Shown here: piece by piece, positions 9,950-19,776 of the stretch
Layout: each line of letters opens with the position of its first letter
Numbering within the stretch: position 1 is the stretch's first letter
From: Chara braunii
Taxonomy: Eukaryota > Streptophyta > Charophyceae > Charales > Characeae
Assembly (NCBI GenBank): GCA_003427395.1
Contig: BFEA01000301.1
Location: forward strand, 964,912-989,362
DNA length: 24,451 nt
Direction of reading: 5' to 3'
Program-made: the position numbers and the translations under genes
The notes under the pieces: generated by a model
The model's input: the letters and a program-made list of their open reading frames with translations, nothing else
Database searches by the model: none
What the model was told of the DNA's origin: nothing

Positions 9950-10025
9950 GATGGGGACTCGAACCCGTGACCTTGAGATCATAATTAGTTAAAGTTAGAA
10001 CGCATTGCGACAAATGGCATAACAG
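9950..10025 (-). promoter_or_regulatory. tRNA-like head with pol III B box in X copy A
   Basis: On the minus strand GGTTCGAGTCC (9965-9955) matches the B-box consensus GGTTCGANNCC exactly. About 44 bases upstream, TATGCCATTTGT (10021-10010) is a loose A-box match. The same arrangement occurs in X copy B. The surrounding bases do not fold into a complete tRNA, so this looks like a tRNA-derived SINE-type head rather than a tRNA gene. Confidence 0.45.
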
Positions 10026-10164
10026 GGAAGTTAGTAGTTGGGTTATTTTTCTTTTATTTATTTATTTTCGATATTTAGTTAGATTCGTTTTTCTTTTGTT
10101 TTATATTATTTACTTCATTCTCGTTTACCCACTCCCGTATGTGATTTTTTCATAGGTTCACGTT

Positions 10165-10198
10165 ACTGAATCTGTCTCAGAAACTGGACAGATTTAGT
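10165..10198 (+). repeat. Right-end hairpin of X copy A
   Basis: ACTGAATCTGTC (10165-10176) pairs with GACAGATTTAGT (10187-10198) over all 12 positions (one G-T pair) with a 10-base loop. It follows a T-rich tract, as does its counterpart in copy B at 21407-21441. Confidence 0.75.
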
Positions 10199-10200
10199 GA

Positions 10201-10440
10201 AAAGTGAGTCAAATGGTTCTGCAGCAGGATCCGTTGTGAACTTGATCGCCCTGAGACCGTGTGAACGCGAGGGGCTCGGAAGAAGGGAAGTCGCCATCAC
10301 GAGTGAGAGGAGGAGCAATCGGGAGAGTACCTCACGGGGATAACACAAGCAGGCCGAGAGTGCGTGTGGGGAAGAAAAGCGTGCAAAGGTAGAAGGGGAG
10401 AGAAGGTTAACAACAGTCGTATTTTTCATCACCACTTCAG
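10201..10440. other. No gene or repeat recognised
   Basis: A purine-leaning stretch between X copy A and the foldback. Open frames of up to about 90 codons exist, but they have no recognisable features. Confidence 0.4.
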
Positions 10441-10625
10441 AACACCCTTTACCACTTCGGGATGCAGCCTGCCTAAACAGGTGGTTTTCAGGGTCTTTGT
10501 ACCTTTCACCACTCCAGGACCATTAAGGTCTGAAAATCCTGAATGGTCATGAAGTGTTGAAAGCTCCGAAGACCCTGAAAACCACTTGTTTAGGTAAGCT
10601 GAATCCTCAAGTGGTGAAGGGTGTT
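10441..10625. repeat. Long foldback with 84-base arms
   Basis: 10441-10524 and the reverse complement of 10542-10625 align without gaps at roughly 85% identity by eye. The spacer is 17 bases (10525-10541). The arms contain a CCTAAACA(G/A)GTGGTTTTCAGGG core and end at the centre in GACCATT/AATGGTC. A transcript would fold into one long, imperfect hairpin. No protein is encoded. It resembles a foldback or MITE-like element, but no target duplication could be identified. Confidence 0.88.
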
Positions 10626-10640
10626 TTTCATGGTCTTCGG

Positions 10641-10833
10641 GCCTTTCACCACTTCAGGATCATTCGGGATTTTCAGACTGCCCAAAATTTTCACTTGACC
10701 ACTTCAGGACACCCTTCACCACTTTACGATGCAGCCTGCCTAAACAGGTGGTTTTTAGGGTCTTCGGACCTTTCACCATTTCAGTAGCATTCGTGATTTT
10801 CAGACTGCCCAAAACTCTCACTTCAGAATTTTC
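10641..10833 (+). repeat. Third foldback-arm copy plus a flanking direct repeat
   Basis: 10709-10791 is another copy of the left foldback arm in the same orientation; GATGCAGCCTGCCTAAACAG recurs 267 bases after its first occurrence (10461). On both sides lies a direct repeat containing GATTTTCAGACTGCCCAAAA (about 10661 and 10795). The locus is therefore a mixed inverted and direct repeat cluster. Confidence 0.8.
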
Positions 10834-10869
10834 ATTCCCGAATTTTCAGCTACTCGACAACCGCTTGTG

Positions 10870-11245
10870 TAGAAGGGGAGCACGACGAGAAGCAGGAAGC
10901 AAAGGAGAAACGAAGCGAAGAGAAGGAACCCGCGGAGGAGAAAGAAGGTATGTAAGGGAAGAAATGAAGTATAATAAGAAGAAGAATATTCACGGGGAAC
11001 AGAAGAAGAAGAAGAAGAAAAAGAAGGAGAGGAGAGAGGGGGAGAGGAGAGAGAGCGCCTGAAGCGGCAAGAAAGAAGGCACCGCATGGAGGAAGAAAAG
11101 GATCGCGCGCAGGGAAGGGGAGATGTTGCGCACACTAGTGATGAAAGAAGAGAAGGGTAGACAAAAGAAGAAGAAGAAGAAGAAGAAAAAGAAGAAGAAG
11201 AAGAAGAAGAAGAAGAAAAAGAAGAAAAAAAAAAAAAAAAAAAAA
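10870..11245 (+). repeat. Purine-rich (GAA)n/(GA)n tract ending in poly(A)
   Basis: The plus strand is almost pure A and G, with GAA triplets increasing toward a homopolymer A run at 11225-11245 next to the assembly gap. Long open frames here are artefacts of low complexity. Confidence 0.9.
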
Positions 11246-11765
11246 NNNNNNNNNNNNNNNNNNNNNNNNNNNNNNNNNNNNNNNNNNNNNNNNNNNNNNN
11301 NNNNNNNNNNNNNNNNNNNNNNNNNNNNNNNNNNNNNNNNNNNNNNNNNNNNNNNNNNNNNNNNNNNNNNNNNNNNNNNNNNNNNNNNNNNNNNNNNNNN
11401 NNNNNNNNNNNNNNNNNNNNNNNNNNNNNNNNNNNNNNNNNNNNNNNNNNNNNNNNNNNNNNNNNNNNNNNNNNNNNNNNNNNNNNNNNNNNNNNNNNNN
11501 NNNNNNNNNNNNNNNNNNNNNNNNNNNNNNNNNNNNNNNNNNNNNNNNNNNNNNNNNNNNNNNNNNNNNNNNNNNNNNNNNNNNNNNNNNNNNNNNNNNN
11601 NNNNNNNNNNNNNNNNNNNNNNNNNNNNNNNNNNNNNNNNNNNNNNNNNNNNNNNNNNNNNNNNNNNNNNNNNNNNNNNNNNNNNNNNNNNNNNNNNNNN
11701 NNNNNNNNNNNNNNNNNNNNNNNNNNNNNNNNNNNNNNNNNNNNNNNNNNNNNNNNNNNNNNNNN
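11246..11765. other. Assembly gap (520 N)
   Basis: All bases are N. The left flank is A/GAA-rich and the right flank resumes in GAGAGAG-rich sequence, so the gap sits inside low-complexity purine DNA. Its true length cannot be judged. Confidence 0.99.
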
Positions 11766-12202
11766 GACAGAGAGAGGAGAGAGGGCGATCTGGTGGTCTT
11801 CCAAGAAAAAGGCGAGTGTGGGGTATCAAGGTCTGATGAGGGTGACGAGATACGAACCTGAGGCATAAAGAGAGGTCGACTATGGAGTTGACATCATGTA
11901 CGTTGGTCTTTGAGAGTCGAATTGAGTCTGTTGAGAGAGCACAGCTGTAGGTAGGATAGACGAGTAGAGTAGGGTAGGCGCTGGGCGCTAGACAGCGAGG
12001 AGCCACTTTGGGTATTGTGTTGGTGTAGCTTGCGGGCTTGAACATTGGCTCATTACTTCATTGTACTGCTCTATTTAGATGGATTATCGATGCAATTATA
12101 CTCTCTCCTTGTACACAACTACTCAAACATCTGTGTAATTTCGCAACTCGGTTTTCAGTATATTGTTCACATTCATTTTTCTTGCAATTACCTTTTCTTA
12201 CA
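11766..12202. other. No gene recognised
   Basis: Begins in purine-rich sequence, then ordinary mixed sequence. No supported coding region or repeat apart from the GA-rich start. Confidence 0.45.
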
Positions 12203-12258
12203 TTTATTATTATTATTATTATTAAAAATATTATTATTATTATTGTTATTATTACTGG

Positions 12259-12313
<55 letters not shown>
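12203..12313 (+). repeat. (TTA)n microsatellite
   Basis: TTA/ATT triplets run nearly unbroken, with interruptions around 12224-12231 and 12253-12260. A similar tract is at 14041-14170. Confidence 0.95.
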
Positions 12314-12409
12314 GTACGGCTATTTTTTTTCTTTTATCCTTTCTACAAATGCATCTGCCCCACTATATCTCGATTGCGGGCAAACCGACTAAGAATAATG
12401 ATGTCATGC

Positions 12410-12960
12410 CAAGCGTTGGAAGAAAGGAAAAAGACGAAGAAAAAAAGGCAAGAGGGGGGGAAAGATAAAGGAAAGAGGAAGAAGAGGAAGGAACAAGAAA
12501 AGAGAGAGAGAGTGAAAGAGAGGCGGAGATATACGAACAGTCAAAATAACGGATTAAACAGACATACAGACAACCAAATAAACAGCCAGACACAGGGTAC
12601 CAGACAGATAGTGACGTACATGTACAGAGAGCAGAACATACAGACAGACCAAACAGGCAAAACAGACACAAACAAACGTACATAACGGGTAGAGACAAAC
12701 AGACAAGGACCGAAACAGGCAGAAACAGGCGGGCAAACCAACAGACGAAGAAAGAGAAGACAAATTGACAACCAGATAGTCAAAACAGACAGACATATAA
12801 GACAAACTAACAAATAGACAGTCAGAATTGATAGACAGACAGACACAGGAAGGGGAGAGACTGCATATATGAAGGGAACCAGGAGGGACATACTAGATAA
12901 AAGGTAGAGAGGGAGAAATAGACAAGTGTTTACAGACTTACAGACCTCCGTAGCACAAAA
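12410..12960 (+). repeat. Purine-rich stretch followed by degenerate ACAG/ACAGAC repeats
   Basis: 12415-12535 is GAA/AGA-rich. From about 12545 to 12850 CAGACA-type words recur in nearly every ten bases without a strict period. The Cys/Leu/Val-rich minus-strand frames over it reflect this composition and are not supported as proteins. Confidence 0.8.
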
Positions 12961-13885
12961 CACACGGACAGCGTTTTCGCACGGCTCGGAGGTGGAATGA
13001 ATTAATGTCTAAACACAAACTCTTGATTTATATTCCGGATCGTCGAAGGTCTGCCTCTGAATGACGGACACTGAGTAGCACAATCCCACGTGATACTCGC
13101 TGACTTGGCAGACGACGACCAGGGTTGGGTGCTGCTGAAGGTGCAGGGTAGGACTGCCCACGGTCCACCTGGTCACGGACTGTAACCTGAGAGTCACGAT
13201 GGGTCAGTTTCGGATCTTCCAGAAGACTGTATGCTTGATCCTTCGGTACTATAGTGGCTACAACTCCTACCACTGCCAGACCTCTAAGCTACAAACCTAG
13301 GATTCAAACTCACGTGGGTCAACGGACACTGTACATCGGAAGGGGCGAGACCGAGGGGTCGAGCCGGAGAATTGCATCTGCTACCGTAGAGGTGAAAACT
13401 GTTTCGACTGTATCACTATCAGAGAAAGTGGGGAAGAGAGAAAGAGGCCAAGAAGAAATGTTGATGATGTGGGGGTATGTACCTGGCCTTAGTAATAATC
13501 TACGGGGGTCGACATCATCATATACTTTGGTTATGCCGCTTACGTCAATTGGGTGCATTGTCCACTTGTATGCTGCTAGTAAGCTGTGTCATTATGGTCT
13601 AGGCGCCGACATCAGGGTACGTGCAGCGTGAGGCCAACATGGTAAGAAGGGGTCGCGGACCACTGAGAATGGAGCATTGGCACCGCATCCACGCGCTGGC
13701 ACTAAGGGGTGTGGGTCGCAATCGGACAGCGGGACGCTAGCAGACTATGGCTATGCACGCAGGGCGGCAAGCATGTGCCCGCGCAGTCTTGTAGGCAGGC
13801 TGAACAACAAACACGCCCACGTGGTCCTAGAGACACACATGCACGAAGACAAGCGGGTTGTTGTGCCTAGGGTTATGTGGCAAGA
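12961..13885. other. No gene recognised
   Basis: The longest frame (13254-13631, plus strand, 125 codons) has no recognisable domain, and overlapping frames on the other strand are similarly open. No repeat copy of this stretch was found elsewhere in the window. Confidence 0.4.
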
Positions 13886-13889
13886 TTGA

Positions 13890-14170
13890 CATAAGTAAAA
13901 AAAACGTACATGAACAGAAGGGAAAATGCTGGAAAAGGAGAAGGAGTAGGGAGAGTGAAAGGAGGAAGGTTAAGAGAGGAAGAGAGACGGGAAGAAGGGG
14001 AAATAAAGAAGAACGGTAAGAGAAGAAAATGACAGGATACCACCTCTCTTATTATTTTTATTATTATTACTATTATTGTTGCTATCATGTAACATTATTA
14101 TTATTATTATTATTTTTATGATTATGATTATGATGATTATTATTATTATTACTATTATTATTTATTTTTG
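13890..14170 (+). repeat. Purine-rich tract followed by (TTA)n
   Basis: 13890-14040 is A/G-rich on the plus strand; 14049-14170 is TTA/ATT repeat with scattered ATG interruptions. The minus-strand frame rich in Asn and His is a translation of this tract. Confidence 0.88.
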
Positions 14171-14689
14171 TTATTTTTATCATAAAGGGGGTGCGGGGCA
14201 TTGAAGAGGAGAGAGGCACTGTCACTGTGTGGTGGTGCCTCCCTCCTCCATTCTTATCTTGTTTATCCTTTCTCAGACGCTTATCCTTTTGACTATAAAT
14301 GTTTGCATGTGTTTTTTCACTAAGATAATGAGTACCCTGATTTGTGTTAATTTTAAGGGTCAAATAATTCGTTAAATAGACTAGATATGACCGATAAATA
14401 GGTCGATTGCGGGAGCTCTGCCGGGGTTCAGGAGGAACTATGGAGGCAGGAAACCATGAGGTACTGTCACGTATTCCTTTCCCGTATACCCTTAAAAACT
14501 ATGATCTTCTATCGAATTGCATGTATGATTGTATGATATACTGTTCATACATTCTTCAGGATTAAAGTGTATCAAAAAAGGAAAAGGTTATATGATTGAA
14601 AATAAGAATCATGCCTGATGAAAGGAAAGGAACATAAATTAACTGGAAAAAAATCTAGACTGTTTGGACTGAGAGAACAAAGTAGTGCA
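14171..14689. other. No gene or repeat recognised
   Basis: AT-rich toward the right, with only short open frames. Nothing could be assigned. Confidence 0.4.
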
Positions 14690-15785
14690 ATAAAAACTCA
14701 TGCGTGAGCCATCGTGCTACTTGTGTATGCGCTAACTTAACTAAGGGTTGGCAACGAGGTACTCATGTATGAATCACCTTACTGTATCGACTTTCGTCGT
14801 GAAGGGGAAAAAATTCTGACATTTAGAAATAATAAAATGAAGGCTCTTGTGCGGGTCGCCCTGTTAACCCATCGGACAAGTCTCAGAAGGCGGGAGAAAA
14901 CCCATGTGTGGGTTGGACACTTACCTTATGAGGCTGGAACAATTGACAAAATCAAAAGGTGGCGGTACTCCTGTGCGTGCTACCTCACCACCTTGATTAA
15001 CTAGGGGTCTGCTTGATATGAAACGAGAGGGGATTTTGATATTAACTTCCCTTCTTATTAACGACTCAGACAGGTTCGGTCTTGACATTTATTCGAGGAG
15101 TACTAGGGGGCTCTAGTGAGAGTCATCCTATTCACATACTCGACTCTAGGATTGGCTAACGACTTATAAGAAGTAGTAAATCATATTGCTTTTCTTTCTT
15201 TACCAACTTACTTGCTCTTAGACGGTCCGATCACCAAAACGGTTAGTAGGGAGACTTCTGTAGGAGTCACTCTATTACTTGTTTTAGATATGGACTACTC
15301 ATTACCGAAGGAAGTAGTAGGGGGGCCTTTGCTAGGGTCTGCCTACTGCTTGCTTGATTCTGTTTTAACTTACGAGGTGGGGGGCTCCTGTAGAAATACC
15401 GTAAATACTCGTCTTCTGTCCGAACTAATCGAGTCTCAGGATACCCTTGTTAGGATTATCCTAGTGCACTCATGAGTCGGACAGTGGTTTTGGTCACGTG
15501 ATAGGAGGGGGCTCTTGTGCGGGTCGCCTATTATTCACTCACACTGTTATTAACCTCCCGGAGGGGGTTGAAATCTAGATATTTCTAAGGTACCTAAAGC
15601 GAGTAGTAGGGTGCTCCGGTAGGAACCTTAACTATTTGTTTCAAGAGTGATACTTATGTGTGAGCTATTCGGCTACTCGGAACAAATCTTGTGTATTGCT
15701 AACCTTTTGTATTTGTATTGAATGAGACTGGAAAGGGAGTCAAGTACTCATGTGTGGTTTACTCGACTTCCCATTTGATCAACCA
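14690..15785 (+). repeat. Degenerate satellite, core unit about 35 bp at 60-70 bp spacing
   Basis: About a dozen diverged cores follow the pattern GGGGCTCYTGTGNGRGTC-RCCT, with TAGTAGGGGG often just upstream. The best pair is an exact 19-base match, GGCTCTTGTGCGGGTCGCC, at 14842 and 15510. Other cores start near 14758, 14965, 15107, 15248, 15318, 15381, 15438, 15609, 15650 and 15742. Spacings of 59-72 bp are common, with larger gaps where units have eroded. No coding potential. Confidence 0.6.
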
Positions 15786-16989
15786 ATTGTTTGGTATTGA
15801 CCAAGTAGCAAAAGATTCATCTATGAATAAAACTACTACTTGAGTATGTCAAAACAAATAGAAGAGAGAGGAAAGAACAATGCTCCTGTTGGAGGAAGGT
15901 CTCACAAACCTAGAAAATAAATAAAGAAAGAAGTTAGGACCGCGGAAAAAAAAATACTAGTGGAATAAAAACTACCGTGAGGTCCGTATTCGTTCAAAAG
16001 AGAGGGAATGTAAGGATCGAGAGTACGGGAAGTATGAGTTTCCCTAAGACGAGTTAAGACACATACATGAGCCTCCTTGAACGAAAGGAAAAGGGGACAT
16101 ACAACTTAGGGTAAGATTGTAACAATAGAAGTTAGGGATTTGACTCTGGATGTCGATCCCAGAACTCACAGTCCAAATCTAATGACTTGACCCTTGGATA
16201 TCAATATGTGGGAAATCGAGTGAGAGTGTTGAGTCTTTGTTGACCTGTGTGTGTGCATGTACCTCTTTTGGTCTACTGCTATTGAAGGAGTGGTTCTATG
16301 AAAAAAACCCAAAAGTTTCTGTTATCTCTCGATAACAGGTCGGTTGTTACCGATTCAACTTTTCCCCCATTACTTGACACCCACATCTAAAGACAAACCT
16401 TGTGGTCAGTAAAACTGTCACTTTTGGTCATTGCCTAAATGGTCCTAGTCACTCTCAAGGGTCCTTTGAAGAAATGTGAGGGGGTTGGGCTTACGTCTCA
16501 GGAAAGATAAAACTGTCATATATGGTTTGGGGAAGTGAGGGACAAGGTCAATGGTTGATGGTTGACGCCGCTAGTGTATGACATGTGAACTAACTTTGCA
16601 TTATTCTGTGTAAGTCTGTCTTGTGTGTGGTTTGGATTGAACCGGGTTTGACCTCGTGAAGAGTCTTGGACACACAACACTTGTGAAAGTGAGAAGGGTT
16701 CTCGGCGGTACCTTGTTCTCCTTTGGCAAGAGAGTAACACATTTTGAGATTTAAAAGCGGATATAGACAACCTTATAAAAGTTCGACCGGAATATCTTGA
16801 AGTCCCAGATTAGGAAATCACATCCTGAACCTGACTTGACTAACGGGTGAGTCTTAGGCATCTTACCTCGCGTACCCCATTCCTATGCTGCGATGATCGA
16901 GAAAACACCCTCGACCGACCTACCCCTACAAAGGCAAGTAAAAACCTTCGTATTTGGGCCGGTAGCTTGGCAGGGACACGCCCATCTAA
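15786..16989. other. No gene recognised; scattered satellite-like words
   Basis: Only weak relatives of the preceding satellite appear (for example ACTACCGTGAGGTCCGTATT near 15970). No supported open reading frame; the frame at 16770-16516 (minus) has no recognisable features. Confidence 0.35.
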
Positions 16990-17004
16990 GGGTGGTGACA
17001 ACCC

Positions 17005-17075
17005 TTTGGGTAGAGGTAAGTTGTACCTCGTGGCACCCCAACCTATTGTGGGGTGTCGTGAGAGGTTTAGCACGC
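17005..17075 (+). repeat. R1 repeat copy B: two adjacent hairpins
   Basis: Hairpin 1 is GAGGTA (17013-17018), loop AGTTG, TACCTC (17024-17029), identical to copy A. Hairpin 2 pairs CACCCCA (17034-17040) perfectly with TGGGGTG (17049-17055); wobble pairs can extend it to ten. Copy A has different bases in this stem, but they also pair. Confidence 0.55.
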
Positions 17076-17259
17076 GCGCACGATCGTGGTGACTGGTTAT
17101 TTTTCAACTCCGAAGTAAAATTCTTGTGTGACACGACTGTGAGGTTCAGCGCTCCGAACAGTGTGTGGGACCGCCGCACGCGACAGGTGGCTTCGTTGCC
17201 GGGGACCTTCGGTTGTCTGCCGGGGTCCATAGTGAACGAACCTGAGTCTGGTTAATTGA

Positions 17260-17830
17260 AACTCTAGCAAAACGACAACGTAAGGTAGAACATTGTATAA
17301 CTTTCAATAGTTAGTAAGAAAACTATTGAATAATTATTGGTATGAGGAAATCTTTTAGAAATTGGGCAAGTATGAGTTGAAGCATCTCGCCTATCCTTTC
17401 TACGAGCCTTAGTCTGCATTTCTTTATTATTTCCTCAGGGAGGTGATTGCATCGTTGTCTGTTCGTAAGAGAACATACAAGTTAGCAAATAAGTGTCTCA
17501 AAATTTTTTATAAAGCAAGGGTCGGTCGGGATAGCGGACGAACCAATCGGCATAATAGCATTTTACAAGTTCCCGTCGAATCTGCCTAAGAAGTTTCAAC
17601 TTTTTTAATTCCTTCCGATTATAACATCGTCTATCCCTACGACGACCTCACATACTCCTACTTATGAAGTCTTTATTAAAAATCCTTTAGATAAATAACT
17701 AGTTAGCTTATACTATGTCATAATTTTGAGATTCCTTCTTAAAGGTGCGCGTCTCCATACATAGGTGTTGCCTTAATCACTAGGTAGCTAGGCATTTAGG
17801 ACGCTACTCTAAGTAATACCTTTCGCCGGC
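17260..17830. other. AT-rich stretch, nothing recognised
   Basis: Stops are frequent in all frames. No repeat copy was found elsewhere in the window. Confidence 0.4.
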
Positions 17831-17843
17831 CATGCCGCGCAGA

Positions 17844-18340
17844 TCAGGAATTGGAAGGATGAGAGGTGGACAACAAGGAAAGACTCCAGAAAAACCTCTT
17901 GATTTGATAAGGGAAAGAGAGGAGCGGAGAGAAGAAGAGGAAGAGGAGGAAAGATGGGAAGGGGTGCGATTGCGCAGCATCAGAGCACACTATCTCCTGG
18001 GAGGATGACTTATTTTTCTTATAAATACGAGCAACATTACGACGCTCCGCCTCCATGTTTCGAACCGCCTCCTCGTACTTATTCAATGACATATTCCTCC
18101 CCTTCTTCTTCCATGGCACGCCGTCTTCAGCAGTTAACCGGCTTTTCCCAACTGCCTCGACCGACTCTTCCGCCACAGGTGCCTGGCCCTCCTGCAGTGT
18201 CTCAGGCTGCGACAACGGATCATAGGTTATGTATCACTCTAACACTGTTCTTCCTATGTCAGATTGAATTATGCAGGCTAATTTCTTACCTGTTGTACAA
18301 AAAGATCATTTAAGGACGTTGTACTATCAACGTGAAGCAT
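17844..18340 (-). CDS. Candidate two-exon gene fragment of unknown function
   Basis: On the minus strand an ATG at 18340 opens 17 codons ending at a strong donor, CAG|GTAAGA (exon end 18290). An 83-base intron (18289-18207) ends in TTGTCGCAG. Exon 2 begins at 18206 in the same phase with P-E-T-L-Q-E-G-Q and continues open to 17844. Its first 80 or so residues are hydrophilic and helix-prone, with a Lys/Arg/Glu-rich stretch (K-K-K-G-R-N-M-S-L-N-K-Y-E-E-A-V). This composition is unlike the low-complexity frames nearby. The last 40 residues come from purine-rich DNA on the opposite strand and are probably not coding; a further donor may lie earlier. No domain is recognised. It could be a real lineage-specific gene, a retroelement gag fragment or chance. 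An opposing 58-codon Arg/Glu-rich frame (17832-18008, plus) overlaps. Confidence 0.22.
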
Positions 18341-18928
18341 GACCAGGGTTAATAATAATTTAATATTTGTCCAGGTCGTTAGGCAAAAACACCCTCGAGG
18401 GGAAATAGGTTACGATGATTTCACTACCACCCCCTTTGTTAATAACGATATTCATAATAGAGGGGATGTTTATTTGGGAAGAGAAAGGGGAGTTGATAAT
18501 TTGTACTGTCGCCTCCTTAGGGATGATCGATTTGGATGGGTGTGAGACAATCTTTGTAGGGATTATGTTCCAGGTAGGCACAAGTTTTCCTTTGTTCGTA
18601 AGTAAAATACTAGCTGATCGACTATGTTAAAAAATGAGGAAACGATTCTGGAAAAATACTAAGGAGTAAAAACAATTGTCCGGGAATATGAAGAAGGTTG
18701 AACGTAATTGTGTCAGTAATGACCTTTAATTGCTATGAGTTTTTAATAAAAGTCCAGTTTTAGGAAATAGTAAGTGTGAGCTGAGTCTATCCTTGGGAGA
18801 ATTTTAGAGGTTGGTTTCGTCTATAAAGGGCAGCCAAAGGTTCCTGATCCTGAGTGTAGTTAGTAAGGCAGTGAAAAGTTGGTATTAAATAATCCTGTTT
18901 ATGTTTAACGTCATGACAAGATTCATGT
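18341..18928. other. No supported gene
   Basis: Three overlapping open frames (18339-18545 and 18415-18630 on plus, 18581-18360 on minus) lie in this stretch. None has a domain, and none is clearly coding. The rest is AT-rich with frequent stops. Confidence 0.35.
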
Positions 18929-19235
18929 ATGAGGCTATCTGTTAGAACTCATCTAGTCTAGGACCATCTACCTGAACATATCTAATTGAATCTCAACGCT
19001 TAAATTTTTTCTTTTTAATGTTATTCATCTGAGCTTATCTATGTGAATTTATCAATTCCCGCCATTTCATTCGAGTCGAGCCTATTTAATATTATTCATA
19101 TGAGACTATCTAGTTGATGCATTTTTATTAATGGTTACTCGTATGTGTTACTCATCTTAGTTTATTTACTTAAAGACTCTGCGCCTTGATCCACCCTTAT
19201 GAGCTAATCAAATATGAATATCTGTTTATGTCTAT
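18929..19235 (+). repeat. AT-rich degenerate repeats resembling the 14.7-15.8 kb satellite
   Basis: Words of the form CATNTGAGNYTATCTA recur (near 18924, 19027, 19097 and 19197), separated by TATTCAT and TATTTACTTAAA blocks. They resemble the TATGTGTGAGCTAT variant of the upstream satellite at about 15651. Alignment by eye is loose. Confidence 0.4.
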
Positions 19236-19581
19236 TTACTTAAACCTATATGGTTGTATTGCTCTCCTTATAAAGAGTAGAAGTGCGACGCAGAATCCAC
19301 ATTGTGTTGGCGCTATATCAAGGAAAAACAATTGAGAGAAAACTGTCAAAAGGATGAGGCTAAGGATCTTTGCTATGAAAGATAGACACAAAAGGCTTAT
19401 CGAGATGAAAGGAAACATAGATGAGCAAACCAAAGAATGATTCATATTCCAACTATCTAAGTAGTTAAGACTTAACATAGGGAATTATGAAATAATTGGG
19501 CCTAACTGGTGGATGAGTGTCACTTTGATTTCTTTCTTTTCAGTTCTATAAATTGACTCATTTTATCCTTAGGATGAGATA

Positions 19582-19776
19582 TTGTACTATAGTAATCGAG
19601 TGGAAGGTAAGATTTGTGGCGTGTTTGTTATTTTTTCTTAGATGCAATGTTGTACTTTAGTAAATAGGATATTTGAGGTGTCTTAGCGTATGTACTCCAT
19701 TATTCTTAATTATTAGATTTAAGAAATTTTGTTGTCTCTTTTATACGTTTTAAACTCGACAGTTGTACTTTAGCAA
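19582..19776 (+). repeat. Three copies of a TTGTACTTTAGTAA word
   Basis: TTGTACTATAGTAA (19582-19595), TTGTACTTTAGTAA (19650-19663) and TTGTACTTTAGCAA (19763-19776) each sit in similar flanks. Spacings are 68 and 113 bases. They look like remnants of a short tandem repeat. Confidence 0.55.

Larger units (their letters stand above)
8632..10200 (+). repeat. Repeat family X, copy A (hairpin-rich, non-coding)
   Basis: Blocks in this stretch match 20338-21441 in order and orientation. Examples are TTTTGCATTTGA (about 8670 and 20375), TCTTCTTCTGCTCGG (about 9511 and 20700), GGGCCACTAGGTGG (about 9756 and 20985), and CTCGAACCCGTGACCT (9958 and 21198). Copy A carries about 470 extra bases (8890-9360) that include a 118-bp tandem duplication. 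It opens with a palindrome at 8635-8664 (13 of 15 arm positions pair) and closes with a 12-bp hairpin at 10165-10198. Many short inverted repeats lie between. No long open frame or known protein motif is present. The orientation given is that of the window; direction of transcription is unknown. Confidence 0.7.

Noticed and set aside
11834-11857. CTGATGA followed by GAACC, resembling a hammerhead ribozyme core
   Set aside because: The sequence between does not form a convincing stem II, and no matching stems I and III with a cleavage site are visible.
12363-12963. Cys/Leu/Val-rich minus-strand frames, superficially membrane-protein-like
   Set aside because: They arise from degenerate ACAG repeats on the plus strand; overlapping frames are equally open.
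13254-13631. 125-codon plus-strand open frame
   Set aside because: No domain, no homologous partner in the window, and the opposite strand is open across much of the same stretch.
18376-18602. Plus-strand exon between TTTGTCCAG and GTAAGT
   Set aside because: The best frame stops at 18545, before the donor; the competing minus-strand model nearby is better supported.
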